From positions 1 to 63,213 of the IMG/VR virus record IMGVR_UViG_3300022837_000012: a DNA stretch of 63,213 nt; one strand, given 5' to 3'. The DNA comes from a virus. Positions 16,727 to 23,120 of this stretch are shown here, piece after piece. Numbering within the stretch: position 1 is the stretch's first letter; each line of letters starts with the position of its first letter. Made by a program: the position numbers and the translations under genes. A model generated the notes under the pieces. The model was not told the DNA's origin, ran no database searches, and worked only from the letters and a program-made list of their open reading frames with translations.

Positions 16727-17128
16727 TTAAGCCTGTTCGTAATATCCTTCGATTTGTCTTTTTGCTCCTGCTCCAGCTGTGAAGTCATGCGTGTCTTGGA
16801 ATACTCCGTCAACACATGCAACCAAATGGTCTGTTGCCAAGGCTGCAATTGTTCTTTTTGGCATTAATTCATTCTGTGGTGGCACTGGACGACGCATATT
16901 TGTCCATTTCCATCCATGCTCAGCCATATACTTATCGAGTACGTGGAACTGAACTCCACTACCCTCATGCTTGGGGTCATCATCCAAGCTTAGTTTAAGC
17001 AGAACATCATGAACTTTTTGGTATGGCTCCTTAGTAACAATAGCTACAGCTCGATAAACACAAGCTCCATCTGTGGGTTCGAAGCCAGCCTCGACTCGAC
17101 CTCCATCATTTTGATTCCATTTCATCAT
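16727..17128 (-). CDS. Papain-like cysteine peptidase-fold protein, 133 aa
   Basis: The pattern GACVYRAVAIVTKEPYQKV with an N-terminal Cys on a helix, then TDHLVACVDGVFQDTHDF with His and a later Asp, matches a common family of small phage proteins with a papain-like fold. Cys, His and Asp are all present, so it may be catalytic. It lies downstream of the tandem array on the same strand, about 75 bases after the array's last remnant, and could be co-transcribed with it. Substrate unknown. Confidence 0.6.
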   Translation of the reverse strand: MMKWNQNDGGRVEAGFEPTDGACVYRAVAIVTKEPYQKVHDVLLKLSLDDDPKHEGSGVQFHVLDKYMAEHGWKWTNMRRPVPPQNELMPKRTIAALATDHLVACVDGVFQDTHDFTAGAGAKRQIEGYYEQA

Positions 17129-17201
17129 AAACTAGTATTTAGATATGTAACGGGTTGTTTTTAATAGCATAACCAATATACGCAATAAACCAGAAAAAGT
17201 T

Positions 17202-17267
17202 TCAAGTTACATTTTGTTGTGTTGTCGTTTTTAGTCTCATATCAATTTTTGTTGTCTTTAGTCTCAT
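17202..17267 (-). pseudogene. N-terminal remnant of an array gene (3' end of array)
   Basis: Starts with the ATGA overlap used throughout the array, reads MRLKTTKID and then MRLKTTTQQNVT and stops: two copies of the array gene's first codons fused together with no body. It marks the downstream edge of the array. Confidence 0.65.
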
Positions 17268-17527
17268 GCCAATATAAGTCTTATTGTAGTCCAATCCCAT
17301 TCAATCCAGGGGACAGGCCTAGCGGTCCCCTTGTGGATTTCAACGAACCAATCCCCAGGGAATCCATCAGGAAACCACACTTCATAAACCTCACCTGGCC
17401 TGTTTTGAAGACGCAACGCTACCAAATATGGGTACCGCTTCGTGGGTTCAAACCCACCACGAATCAATGCGTCTTTGCATGCATCACTTGCATTACATGC
17501 ATCTGTTTGTGCTGTTTTCAGTCTCAT
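17264..17527 (-). CDS. Array paralogue 11 (last), 87 aa
   Basis: MRLKTAQTDACNASDACKDA followed by LIRGGFEPT. The N-terminus carries a duplicated DAC block like paralogue 7. The loop after GGFE is longest here (PTKRYPYLVA) and the end is RLILA instead of LRLV. ATGA overlaps on both sides. Confidence 0.75.
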   Translation of the reverse strand: MRLKTAQTDACNASDACKDALIRGGFEPTKRYPYLVALRLQNRPGEVYEVWFPDGFPGDWFVEIHKGTARPVPWIEWDWTTIRLILA

Positions 17528-17784
17528 ACCAAACTAAATATTATTGTATTGGTCCAATCCCAAGAAACAAAGCTGATGGTTTTGGGGCCAACAACGGTCC
17601 CTTTGTCGATTCGAACGAATCTATCCCCAAGGTATCCATAAGAATGGAAGTGCGCTCCATAAACCACTTCACCTGGCTTATTTTGAAGCCGCAACTGCCA
17701 CGGGCTGATAGTTTTAAACCCACCACGAATCAATTGTTCTTTGCATGCCTCTGTTGATGTCGTTTTTGCCGTTTTCAGTCTCAT
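17524..17784 (-). CDS. Array paralogue 10, 86 aa
   Basis: MRLKTAKTTSTEACKEQLIR. Lacks the GGDKPGE form (it has LQNKPGEVVYGAHFH) and replaces DVWF by GAHF. Its VVGPKTIS segment is shared with paralogues 1 and 6 in altered form. Start chosen by the ATGA overlap. Confidence 0.75.
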   Translation of the reverse strand: MRLKTAKTTSTEACKEQLIRGGFKTISPWQLRLQNKPGEVVYGAHFHSYGYLGDRFVRIDKGTVVGPKTISFVSWDWTNTIIFSLV

Positions 17785-18044
17785 ACAAATATAAGTGTTA
17801 TAGGATTAGAAGAATCCCATTCAATAAAGCCACGATGGTCTTTAGAGGCAAGCGTAACTAAAGACCCTTTATGGATTCGAACGAACCAATCACTGCGGTA
17901 TCCATCAGGAGAGAGCCACACTTCATAAGCCTCACCTGACTTTTTTTCACCAAGCCACAACCGCCAGAGGTGCCTTATCGAGGCTTCGAACCCACCACGA
18001 ATCAATGCTTTTTGGCATGCATCTGTTGCTGTTTTTAGTCTCAT
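17781..18044 (-). CDS. Array paralogue 9, 87 aa
   Basis: ATG 18044 (MRLKTATDACQKALIRGGF) is used because it overlaps the previous stop as ATGA; a longer in-frame ATG at 18080 lies inside the upstream gene. The most divergent C-terminal half: SLVTLASKDHRGFIEWDSSN. Confidence 0.75.
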   Translation of the reverse strand: MRLKTATDACQKALIRGGFEASIRHLWRLWLGEKKSGEAYEVWLSPDGYRSDWFVRIHKGSLVTLASKDHRGFIEWDSSNPITLIFV

Positions 18045-18307
18045 ACCAATATAAGTGTTATTACATTGGTCCAATCCCAATCAACCCAACCATCGCTGAT
18101 TTTGGGGCCAGCAACGGTTTCTTTGCGGATTCGAACGAACCAATCCCTTCGGTCTCCATCGTGAGGAAACCACACTTGATAAATCACTGGACCTGGCTTT
18201 TCTCCACCAAGTTGCAAAACCAAACACTGTGGGTTGTTCGCGTCTTCGAACCCGCCACGAAGCAATGTCTCTTGGCATGCGTTTGCTGTTGTCGTTTTCA
18301 GTCTCAT
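18041..18307 (-). CDS. Array paralogue 8, 88 aa
   Basis: MRLKTTTANACQETLLRGGF. Has GEKPGPVIYQVWF and RKETVAGPK, so the usual KGT is KET. Ends WDWTNVITLILV. Confidence 0.75.
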   Translation of the reverse strand: MRLKTTTANACQETLLRGGFEDANNPQCLVLQLGGEKPGPVIYQVWFPHDGDRRDWFVRIRKETVAGPKISDGWVDWDWTNVITLILV

Positions 18308-18582
18308 ATCAATTTAAGCCTTATTTCACTGGTCCAATCCCAATCAACCGAACTGTTGGAGGCAGGCCCAATGGTCCCTTTGTGGATTCGAAAAAATAAA
18401 TACCAACGGTATCCATCGCGAGGGAACCACACATCATAAGCCTCACCTGGCTTGTCTCCTCCAAGACGCAACTCAAAAGCCCGCGAGCTGTACGTCGTGT
18501 CTTCGAACCCACCACGAATCAATGCCTCTTGGCATGCATCGCTTGCATCGCATGCATCTTTTGTTGTCGTTTTCAGTTTCAT
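18304..18582 (-). CDS. Array paralogue 7, 92 aa
   Basis: Longest unit, with the duplicated block DACDASDACQEALIRGGFE. Its middle (TTYSSRAFELRLGGDKPGE) is almost identical to paralogue 5, although the flanking parts differ. Confidence 0.75.
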   Translation of the reverse strand: MKLKTTTKDACDASDACQEALIRGGFEDTTYSSRAFELRLGGDKPGEAYDVWFPRDGYRWYLFFRIHKGTIGPASNSSVDWDWTSEIRLKLI

Positions 18583-18830
18583 ACCAATCTAAGTCTTATT
18601 GTACTGGTCCAATCCCAATCAACCCCGCTGATGGTTTTGGAGCCCCCAACGGTCCCCTTGTAGATTCGAACGAATCCGCTCCTACGGTATCCATCGCCAG
18701 GAAACCACGCTTCATAAACCTCACCTGATTTGTTTCCAAGACGCAACCGCCACATGTCCCCATTGTGTTTTTTGAACCCACGACGAATCAGTGCCTCTTG
18801 GCATGCATCTTTTGCCGTTTTTAGTTTCAT
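18579..18830 (-). CDS. Array paralogue 6, 83 aa
   Basis: MKLKTAKDACQEALIRRGFK with a distinctive HNGDMWRLRLGNKSGE middle and GGSKTISGVDWDWTSTI. Short N-terminal spacer like paralogue 2. Confidence 0.75.
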   Translation of the reverse strand: MKLKTAKDACQEALIRRGFKKHNGDMWRLRLGNKSGEVYEAWFPGDGYRRSGFVRIYKGTVGGSKTISGVDWDWTSTIRLRLV

Positions 18831-19096
18831 ACCAATATTAGGATTATTCTATTGGAAAAATCCCAATCACCGTTGTCTTTGTAGCCAACAACAGTCCCTT
18901 TGTAGATTCGAACAAATTCACCCTCAAGGTATCCATCATTAGGGAACCACAAATCATAAACCTCGCCTGGCTTGTCTCCTCCAAGACGCAACTCAAAAGC
19001 CTGCGAGCTGTACGTCGTGGTTTCACACCCACCACGAATCAATGCCTCTTTGCATGCATCTGTTGCGTCTTTTGTTTGTGCCGTTTTCAGTTTCAT
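18827..19096 (-). CDS. Array paralogue 5, 89 aa
   Basis: N-terminus MKLKTAQTKDATDACKEA matches paralogue 4; middle matches paralogue 7; LEGEFVRIYKGT matches paralogue 3; VVGYKDNGDWD matches paralogue 2. The clearest mosaic unit of the array. Confidence 0.75.
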   Translation of the reverse strand: MKLKTAQTKDATDACKEALIRGGCETTTYSSQAFELRLGGDKPGEVYDLWFPNDGYLEGEFVRIYKGTVVGYKDNGDWDFSNRIILILV

Positions 19097-19359
19097 ACCA
19101 ATCTAAGTATTATTGTGTTGGTCCAATCCCAATTACCCAAACCGTTGGGGGCAGGCCAAATGGTCCCTTTGTGGATTGTAACAAACAAATCCCAACGGTA
19201 TCCATCAGGAGGGAACAACGCTTCACAAACCTCGCCTGGCTTGTCTCCTCCAAGACGCAACAGACGCACGCTGTACGTCACGTTTTCAAACCCACCACGA
19301 AGCAATACCTCTTTGCATGCGTCTGTTGCGTCTTTTGTTTGTGCCGTTTTCAGTTTCAT
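19093..19359 (-). CDS. Array paralogue 4, 88 aa
   Basis: MKLKTAQTKDATDACKEVLL. DVWF is altered to EALF. The variable segment TIWPAPNGLGNWDWTNTI resembles paralogue 7 (TIGPASN). Confidence 0.75.
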   Translation of the reverse strand: MKLKTAQTKDATDACKEVLLRGGFENVTYSVRLLRLGGDKPGEVCEALFPPDGYRWDLFVTIHKGTIWPAPNGLGNWDWTNTIILRLV

Positions 19360-19631
19360 ACCAATCTAAGTATTATTTTGTTGGTCCTATCCCAAAAAAC
19401 AAAGCCAATGCTGGTTTTGGAGGCAGCGGTCCCTTTGTAAATTCGAACAAATTCACCCTCAAGGTGTCCATCACAATAGAACCACACATCATAAACCTCG
19501 CCTGGCTTGTCTCCTCCAAGATGCAGCCCCTCTGTGCTGTTCGTCATGGTTTCACACCCACCACGAATCAGTGCCTCTTTGCATGCATCTGTTGCATCTT
19601 TTGCATTTGTTTTTTCTGTTTTTAGTCTCAT
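19356..19631 (-). CDS. Array paralogue 3, 91 aa
   Basis: ATG 19631 chosen for the ATGA overlap; the frame is open further upstream to 19667. Contains RGGCETMTNSTEGLHLGG and an unusual FVFWDRTNKI in place of DWDWTNTI. Confidence 0.75.
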   Translation of the reverse strand: MRLKTEKTNAKDATDACKEALIRGGCETMTNSTEGLHLGGDKPGEVYDVWFYCDGHLEGEFVRIYKGTAASKTSIGFVFWDRTNKIILRLV

Positions 19632-19870
19632 ACAAATGTAAGTATTATTGTACTGGAAGAATCCCAATCACCGTTGTCTTTGTAGCCAACAACAGTCCCT
19701 TTGGTGATTCGAACGAACCAATCCCAACGGTATCCACGAGGGAACCACACATCATAAACCTCACCTGGCTTGTCTCCTCCAAGACTCAACCACTGCGAGC
19801 TGTACTTGGTTTTAAACCCACTACGAATCAATTGTTCTTTGCATGCATCTTTTGCCGTTTTCAGTCTCAT
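19628..19870 (-). CDS. Array paralogue 2, 80 aa
   Basis: Shortest unit: MRLKTAKDACKEQLIRSGFK, GDKPGEVYDVWFPRGYRWDW, VVGYKDNGDWDSSSTI. The last segment is shared with paralogue 5, including about 34 identical bases. Confidence 0.75.
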   Translation of the reverse strand: MRLKTAKDACKEQLIRSGFKTKYSSQWLSLGGDKPGEVYDVWFPRGYRWDWFVRITKGTVVGYKDNGDWDSSSTIILTFV

Positions 19871-20127
19871 ACCAATCTAAGTTTTATTGTGTTGGTCCAA
19901 TCCCAATCATACCAACCGATGCTGTTTTTGGGGCCAGCAGTCCCTTTGTCGATTTCAACAGACCAATCACTGGGGTATCCATCATTAGGGAACCACGCAT
20001 CATAAACCACTTCACCTGGCTTGTCTCCACCAAGACGCAAAACCTGCGAGCTGTACTTATCGTCTTTGAACCCACGACGAAGCAATTGCTTTTTGCATGC
20101 ATCTGTTTGTGCCGTTTTCAGTTTCAT
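19867..20127 (-). CDS. Array paralogue 1 (first), 86 aa
   Basis: MKLKTAQTDACKKQLLRRGF with YSSQVLRLGGDKPGE and a final WYDWDWTNTIKLRLV. It begins 86 bases after the asnS stop. Its ATG overlaps the TGA that ends a truncated array remnant, so even the first gene keeps the ATGA coupling. The predicted fold is one N-terminal helix followed by five or six strands. Confidence 0.75.
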   Translation of the reverse strand: MKLKTAQTDACKKQLLRRGFKDDKYSSQVLRLGGDKPGEVVYDAWFPNDGYPSDWSVEIDKGTAGPKNSIGWYDWDWTNTIKLRLV

Positions 20128-20160
20128 ACCAATTTAAGTATTATTGTATTGGTCCAATCC
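20124..20160 (-). pseudogene. C-terminal remnant of an array gene (5' end of array)
   Basis: In frame with the overlap it reads LDWTNTIILKLV and stop, the last twelve residues of an array unit, with unrelated sequence upstream. A nearby ATG in another frame would give a short leader (MFGLDQYNNT) ending just before paralogue 1. Upstream CATAAACACAG resembles the tail of the late-promoter element, but TATTTAT is not intact. Confidence 0.6.
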
Positions 20161-20213
20161 AAACATCGCTGTGTTTATGAAAAAATATACGTTAATTTTC
20201 AATAAGGGTTACA

Positions 20214-21410
20214 TTAGTAACTAACGGGAAAAGGAATCACATCGTGAATCTTCTCCGCTTTCGTCAAGAACATAACCAGGCGCTCAAATCCCATTCCGAA
20301 CCCAGCATGTGGAACCGTCCCCCATTTACGAGTGTCTAGATACCATTGCATAGATTTTGAATCCACGCCAGCTTCTTCCATTTGAGTTTTTAGCGTATCG
20401 TGGTCCTCTTCTCGAACAGAGCCTCCAATCAACTCTCCAACTTCTGGGAACACCAGGTCAAAACAAATTGCCTTTCCACCTTCTCTCTTCATATAAAATG
20501 GTTTGAGGTCCTGTGGCCAGTGAGTGATAAACACAGGGCCTTTGTGGTGCGCAACTATTTCACGCTCTAGTTCAGTTCCTACATCTTCTCCATATGACAA
20601 ACCAAACTCATCACATACTTCTTGATATGTTATTCGAGAATACCTGGCACCAACCTCAGATTTAAGTGATTCCAAGGTTACTCCCAACTCTTTTTGATGG
20701 CCACTTTTACCAAGTGAAACAGCCACTTTGGCAATTGTCATTCTCAGCATAGACTCGGCAAAATCCATTATTTGCTCTAAGTCATAATGAGCCAGCTCAG
20801 GTTCAATCATCCAGAACTCAGACAAATGCTTTCTGGTTGATGATTTTTCAGCTCGAAAACATGGACCAAAAGTGTAGATTTTCCCCAACGCCATCATACC
20901 AACTTCTCCATGAAGCTGACCCGAAACCGTTAAATGTCGTTTGAGCCATTCTGATTCGGCTGAAAACTGTTCTCCAGCACCCTCACAATCTGAGCTGGTC
21001 ATAATCGGTGTGTGATATTGAGATACTGACTCCTCATGCATAAACGAGTGTAATGCAAAGCTTGTTTCGCTTCGTGCGTGCATAATAGCGCACATGCGTC
21101 GGTCTCGCCCTCGTGTCTGAGGAATCGTTCTAAGAAAGCTTGAAGAGTGAAATTTAGGCTGAACTGGGTAATCTTCTCCAGACTCGCCAAGAACCTCAAT
21201 TGAAGTTGCTTTGAATTCATAATCTCCCCTGGGGGTTCTCCCATCTTCACCCTGCATTTGAATAGACGCTCCAGCAGATAACCCTAGGGAGACTTCGCAG
21301 TCTGAGTGTTTTATTGTTACTTGAAATTCCTCTTGCCCGTCCGTGACGGCTAAGAATGTTAATGCTTTGGATTTACGCACGGAACGAATCCATCCTTGTC
21401 TTGTTTTCAT
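20214..21410 (-). CDS. asnS: Asparaginyl-tRNA synthetase
   Basis: Class II synthetase that charges tRNA-Asn, 398 residues against about 430-465 for bacterial AsnRS. N-terminal anticodon-binding OB domain (residues 1-85, GWIRSVRKSKALTFLAVTDG). Catalytic core with motif 2 (CFRAEKSSTRKHLSEFWMIE) and motif 3 (PHAGFGMGFERLVMFL), ending IPFPVSY near the usual end. Class residues look intact, so it is probably active; whether asparagine itself is the substrate is inferred from overall resemblance to AsnRS. No tRNA gene was noticed beside it. It shares strand with the array downstream and could be co-transcribed, since no terminator separates them. Confidence 0.9.
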   Translation of the reverse strand: MKTRQGWIRSVRKSKALTFLAVTDGQEEFQVTIKHSDCEVSLGLSAGASIQMQGEDGRTPRGDYEFKATSIEVLGESGEDYPVQPKFHSSSFLRTIPQTRGRDRRMCAIMHARSETSFALHSFMHEESVSQYHTPIMTSSDCEGAGEQFSAESEWLKRHLTVSGQLHGEVGMMALGKIYTFGPCFRAEKSSTRKHLSEFWMIEPELAHYDLEQIMDFAESMLRMTIAKVAVSLGKSGHQKELGVTLESLKSEVGARYSRITYQEVCDEFGLSYGEDVGTELEREIVAHHKGPVFITHWPQDLKPFYMKREGGKAICFDLVFPEVGELIGGSVREEDHDTLKTQMEEAGVDSKSMQWYLDTRKWGTVPHAGFGMGFERLVMFLTKAEKIHDVIPFPVSY

Positions 21411-21436
21411 TTGTTTATTTTAAAAAAGTTTGGGCA

Positions 21437-21464
21437 CAAAAAAAACCGCTTAGTAGCGGCTTTT
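21437..21464 (-). terminator. Rho-independent terminator
   Basis: Minus strand GCCGCTACTAAGCGG followed by eight T residues. It lies between the small gene at 21488 and the asnS start, so asnS must have its own promoter within the 27 bases between them or receive read-through. Confidence 0.7.
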
Positions 21465-21487
21465 GAATATCGATGTTTTTCTATCCC

Positions 21488-21565
21488 TTAATTGGACATA
21501 ACAACCTTATTCATCAGCCGATTGGCGATGTTATTAAAATTGTTATTTAGAGAAAATGTTGTCAT
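21488..21565 (-). CDS. Possible micro-protein, 25 aa
   Basis: MTTFSLNNNFNNIANRLMNK then VVMSN. It ends 24 bases before a strong terminator, and a TATACTTG box (one mismatch to TAnnTTTG) lies about 20 bases upstream of its ATG. The arrangement promoter, short ORF, terminator suggests a real transcript, though it could be a small RNA instead. Confidence 0.3.
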   Translation of the reverse strand: MTTFSLNNNFNNIANRLMNKVVMSN

Positions 21566-21645
21566 TGTCTTTTGAAGTCAGTTGCAAGTATATAGATAAA
21601 ATATTACAATACGCAGAATTATTACGATTTTAACCATATAAAGTT

Positions 21646-22026
21646 TCACTTTATAAAGCGACGACCCATGATTCTGAAGTCTATTAAGGGAATGTGAAAA
21701 ATTTCAGTGTTTCTTTTAAAATCTCTATAAGCAGCTCTCCATCTAAAGCCTTGAACTAAATGACTTACTAGTAGAGCAAAAAATAGGCTCACAAAATAAG
21801 TTATAGAAACCCATAATCCCCACCCTCCAGATTTACCGCTCATATAAAGAATGCTGTCAATTAGCCAAATCAAAATAAAAACTGCTTTGACCCAGTTTTT
21901 TGCTAGGGTTTTTTTGTAAACTTTGAGTACTGTTTTTTGCCACGGACTGTCATATACATAAGTTTCAACTGCCTCCTGGATTGCATTTGTATCGTCTTGG
22001 TTCAGTATATATGTTGCTTTTTCCAT
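21646..22026 (-). CDS. Two-pass membrane protein, 126 aa
   Basis: Soluble N-terminus of about 45 residues, then two membrane segments (VKAVFILIWLIDSILYM and WGLWVSITYFVSLFFALLV) linked by a short Gly-rich turn, and a basic cytoplasmic tail with an FRWRAAYRDFKRN helix. Likely in the inner membrane of the infected cell. No family recognised. Confidence 0.65.
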   Translation of the reverse strand: MEKATYILNQDDTNAIQEAVETYVYDSPWQKTVLKVYKKTLAKNWVKAVFILIWLIDSILYMSGKSGGWGLWVSITYFVSLFFALLVSHLVQGFRWRAAYRDFKRNTEIFHIPLIDFRIMGRRFIK

Positions 22027-22107
22027 ATTTTTTATTTTACAATTATAATCATTTCCAATGTTGGAATAACTTACATTACATTTCTTAGCAACTCAGTAAT
22101 ATTTTTG

Positions 22108-22806
22108 CTAGCTTCCAGCAAGGGTATTTTTTTTACCAGCCTCCAATAGTATTTTTCTAATTTGATTTCTAATTTGGGTTTCCCAAATAAAAGGATGAGC
22201 CTGCACGGCCTTCTTGTAATGAAGCTTTGCTGGGACTTTCATAAAAATCTCATACTCTATTGTTAACTTTCTTCCGTCAGCTAAAGTCATATCAATGTAT
22301 GTACATTGGTCTTTTTTAGATAAGAAAGAAAACATTTTAGGACCCATTTCACGCCCAAGTTCTAGCGTTTTATTGCAATAGTATTTTTTTAATTTATGAG
22401 GAGCTGCATCAAACTCAGCATCAGAAAGTCCTGTTTTTTTTGACAAAACCACATCAATATACAGTTTTTTTAGGTTGAAAGGCAATTGACCGAACTCAGC
22501 TATAGATACCCACCGCTTTTTTTCGATGTATTTCTCCATTTGAGAATGAGTAGCAGCTTCAATTTCGTGGCGTTCAAGCTCTTTTATTTGTGCAATTAAA
22601 ACATTAATATAGCACTTTTTTTGCGCTTTCGTAGCTGCAACAGTTTCGTCTTTATTCAAACGAATGCCCTTTTCTAGGAGATTGTCTATAAAATCCTTTT
22701 TTTCCCGCTTAGATTTATTATTAAAATCTTTTCTCTCGAAATGCACCATGTCCATAAATAGGTCAGGTTTTGCTAACGCAAACCCTCTGTAGAAGCTTAT
22801 TTTCAA
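22108..22806 (-). CDS. Hypothetical protein with helical repeats, 232 aa
   Basis: The frame begins at TTG 22806 (MKISFYRGFALAK), with the first ATG at 22755, so the start is uncertain. The body contains about four loose repeats of 35-40 residues, each with a (K)KxYIDxxL helix followed by LxxxEFxxxP: FNLKKLYIDVVLSKKTGLS, KLKKYYCNKTLELGREM, KDQCTYIDMTLADGRKL. This suggests a helical repeat protein used for binding. Its start region overlaps the divergent late element at 22808. Confidence 0.6.
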   Translation of the reverse strand: MKISFYRGFALAKPDLFMDMVHFERKDFNNKSKREKKDFIDNLLEKGIRLNKDETVAATKAQKKCYINVLIAQIKELERHEIEAATHSQMEKYIEKKRWVSIAEFGQLPFNLKKLYIDVVLSKKTGLSDAEFDAAPHKLKKYYCNKTLELGREMGPKMFSFLSKKDQCTYIDMTLADGRKLTIEYEIFMKVPAKLHYKKAVQAHPFIWETQIRNQIRKILLEAGKKNTLAGS

Positions 22807-22807
22807 C

Positions 22808-22822
22808 CTATTTAATAGAAAG
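22808..22822 (+). promoter_or_regulatory. Late-promoter-like element
   Basis: CTATTTAATAGAAAG, 9 bases upstream of the ATG at 22832. One-base change in the core. Confidence 0.45.
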
Positions 22823-22831
22823 ACTTATAAA

Positions 22832-23110
22832 ATGGCACAACACAACGCAAATTACACAATAGTCCCTTTTGCTTCAGGGGCAAATGGGAAGCACATCTGC
22901 GGAGATGGCGTCTCCGCATCTACTGTGCACCAAGTATACTGCACATCAGGGGGCGCTGTAACAATTGTAGCACTCGGAGGAGGAAATTTAACTGTGACTT
23001 TAGCTGCTGGACAGTATGTGAATGTTCTATGTAGCAGTGTTAATGTTGGTTCAGGAGCTTTTGTTGGCTTTAGGGCACTAGCAAATAGAGGAAATAGATT
23101 ACTAGGATAA
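22832..23110 (+). CDS. Small virion protein, probable beta-fold, 92 aa
   Basis: Rich in Gly, Val, Ser and Thr with alternating hydrophobics (GGAVTIVALGGGNLTVTLAA, GQYVNVLCSSVNVG), typical of a small beta-sandwich decoration or fibre-type protein. It opens the neck-gene transcription unit. Ten bases separate it from the neck gene. Role inferred from composition and place. Confidence 0.55.
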   Translation: MAQHNANYTIVPFASGANGKHICGDGVSASTVHQVYCTSGGAVTIVALGGGNLTVTLAAGQYVNVLCSSVNVGSGAFVGFRALANRGNRLLG

Positions 23111-23120
23111 TAAAAAACAA

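Larger units (their letters stand above)
17202..20160 (-). repeat. Tandem array of eleven paralogous small genes with remnants at both ends
   Basis: Eleven complete genes of 80-92 codons follow each other head to tail, each overlapping the next by the four bases ATGA. Unit length is about 240-275 bases. The junctions (last dozen codons of one gene and first codons of the next) are the most conserved part, while the middles differ. The shared pattern is M(K/R)LKT, DAC(K/Q)EALIRGGF, LRLGG, KPGEVYDVWF, DGYRWDWFVRI, KGT, DWDWTNTI and a final LRLV. No tandem-gene family of this kind is recognised. Confidence 0.9.

Noticed and set aside
17202-20160. CRISPR array or diversity-generating retroelement
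   Set aside because: Units are about 250 bases with continuous coding frames, not short repeats with spacers, and no reverse transcriptase or template repeat is visible in the window.
17219-20205. Many plus-strand ORFs across the array (for example 18005-18439)
   Set aside because: They are antisense shadows of the conserved minus-strand paralogues. Their repeated appearance follows from the repeats themselves and they have no start context.
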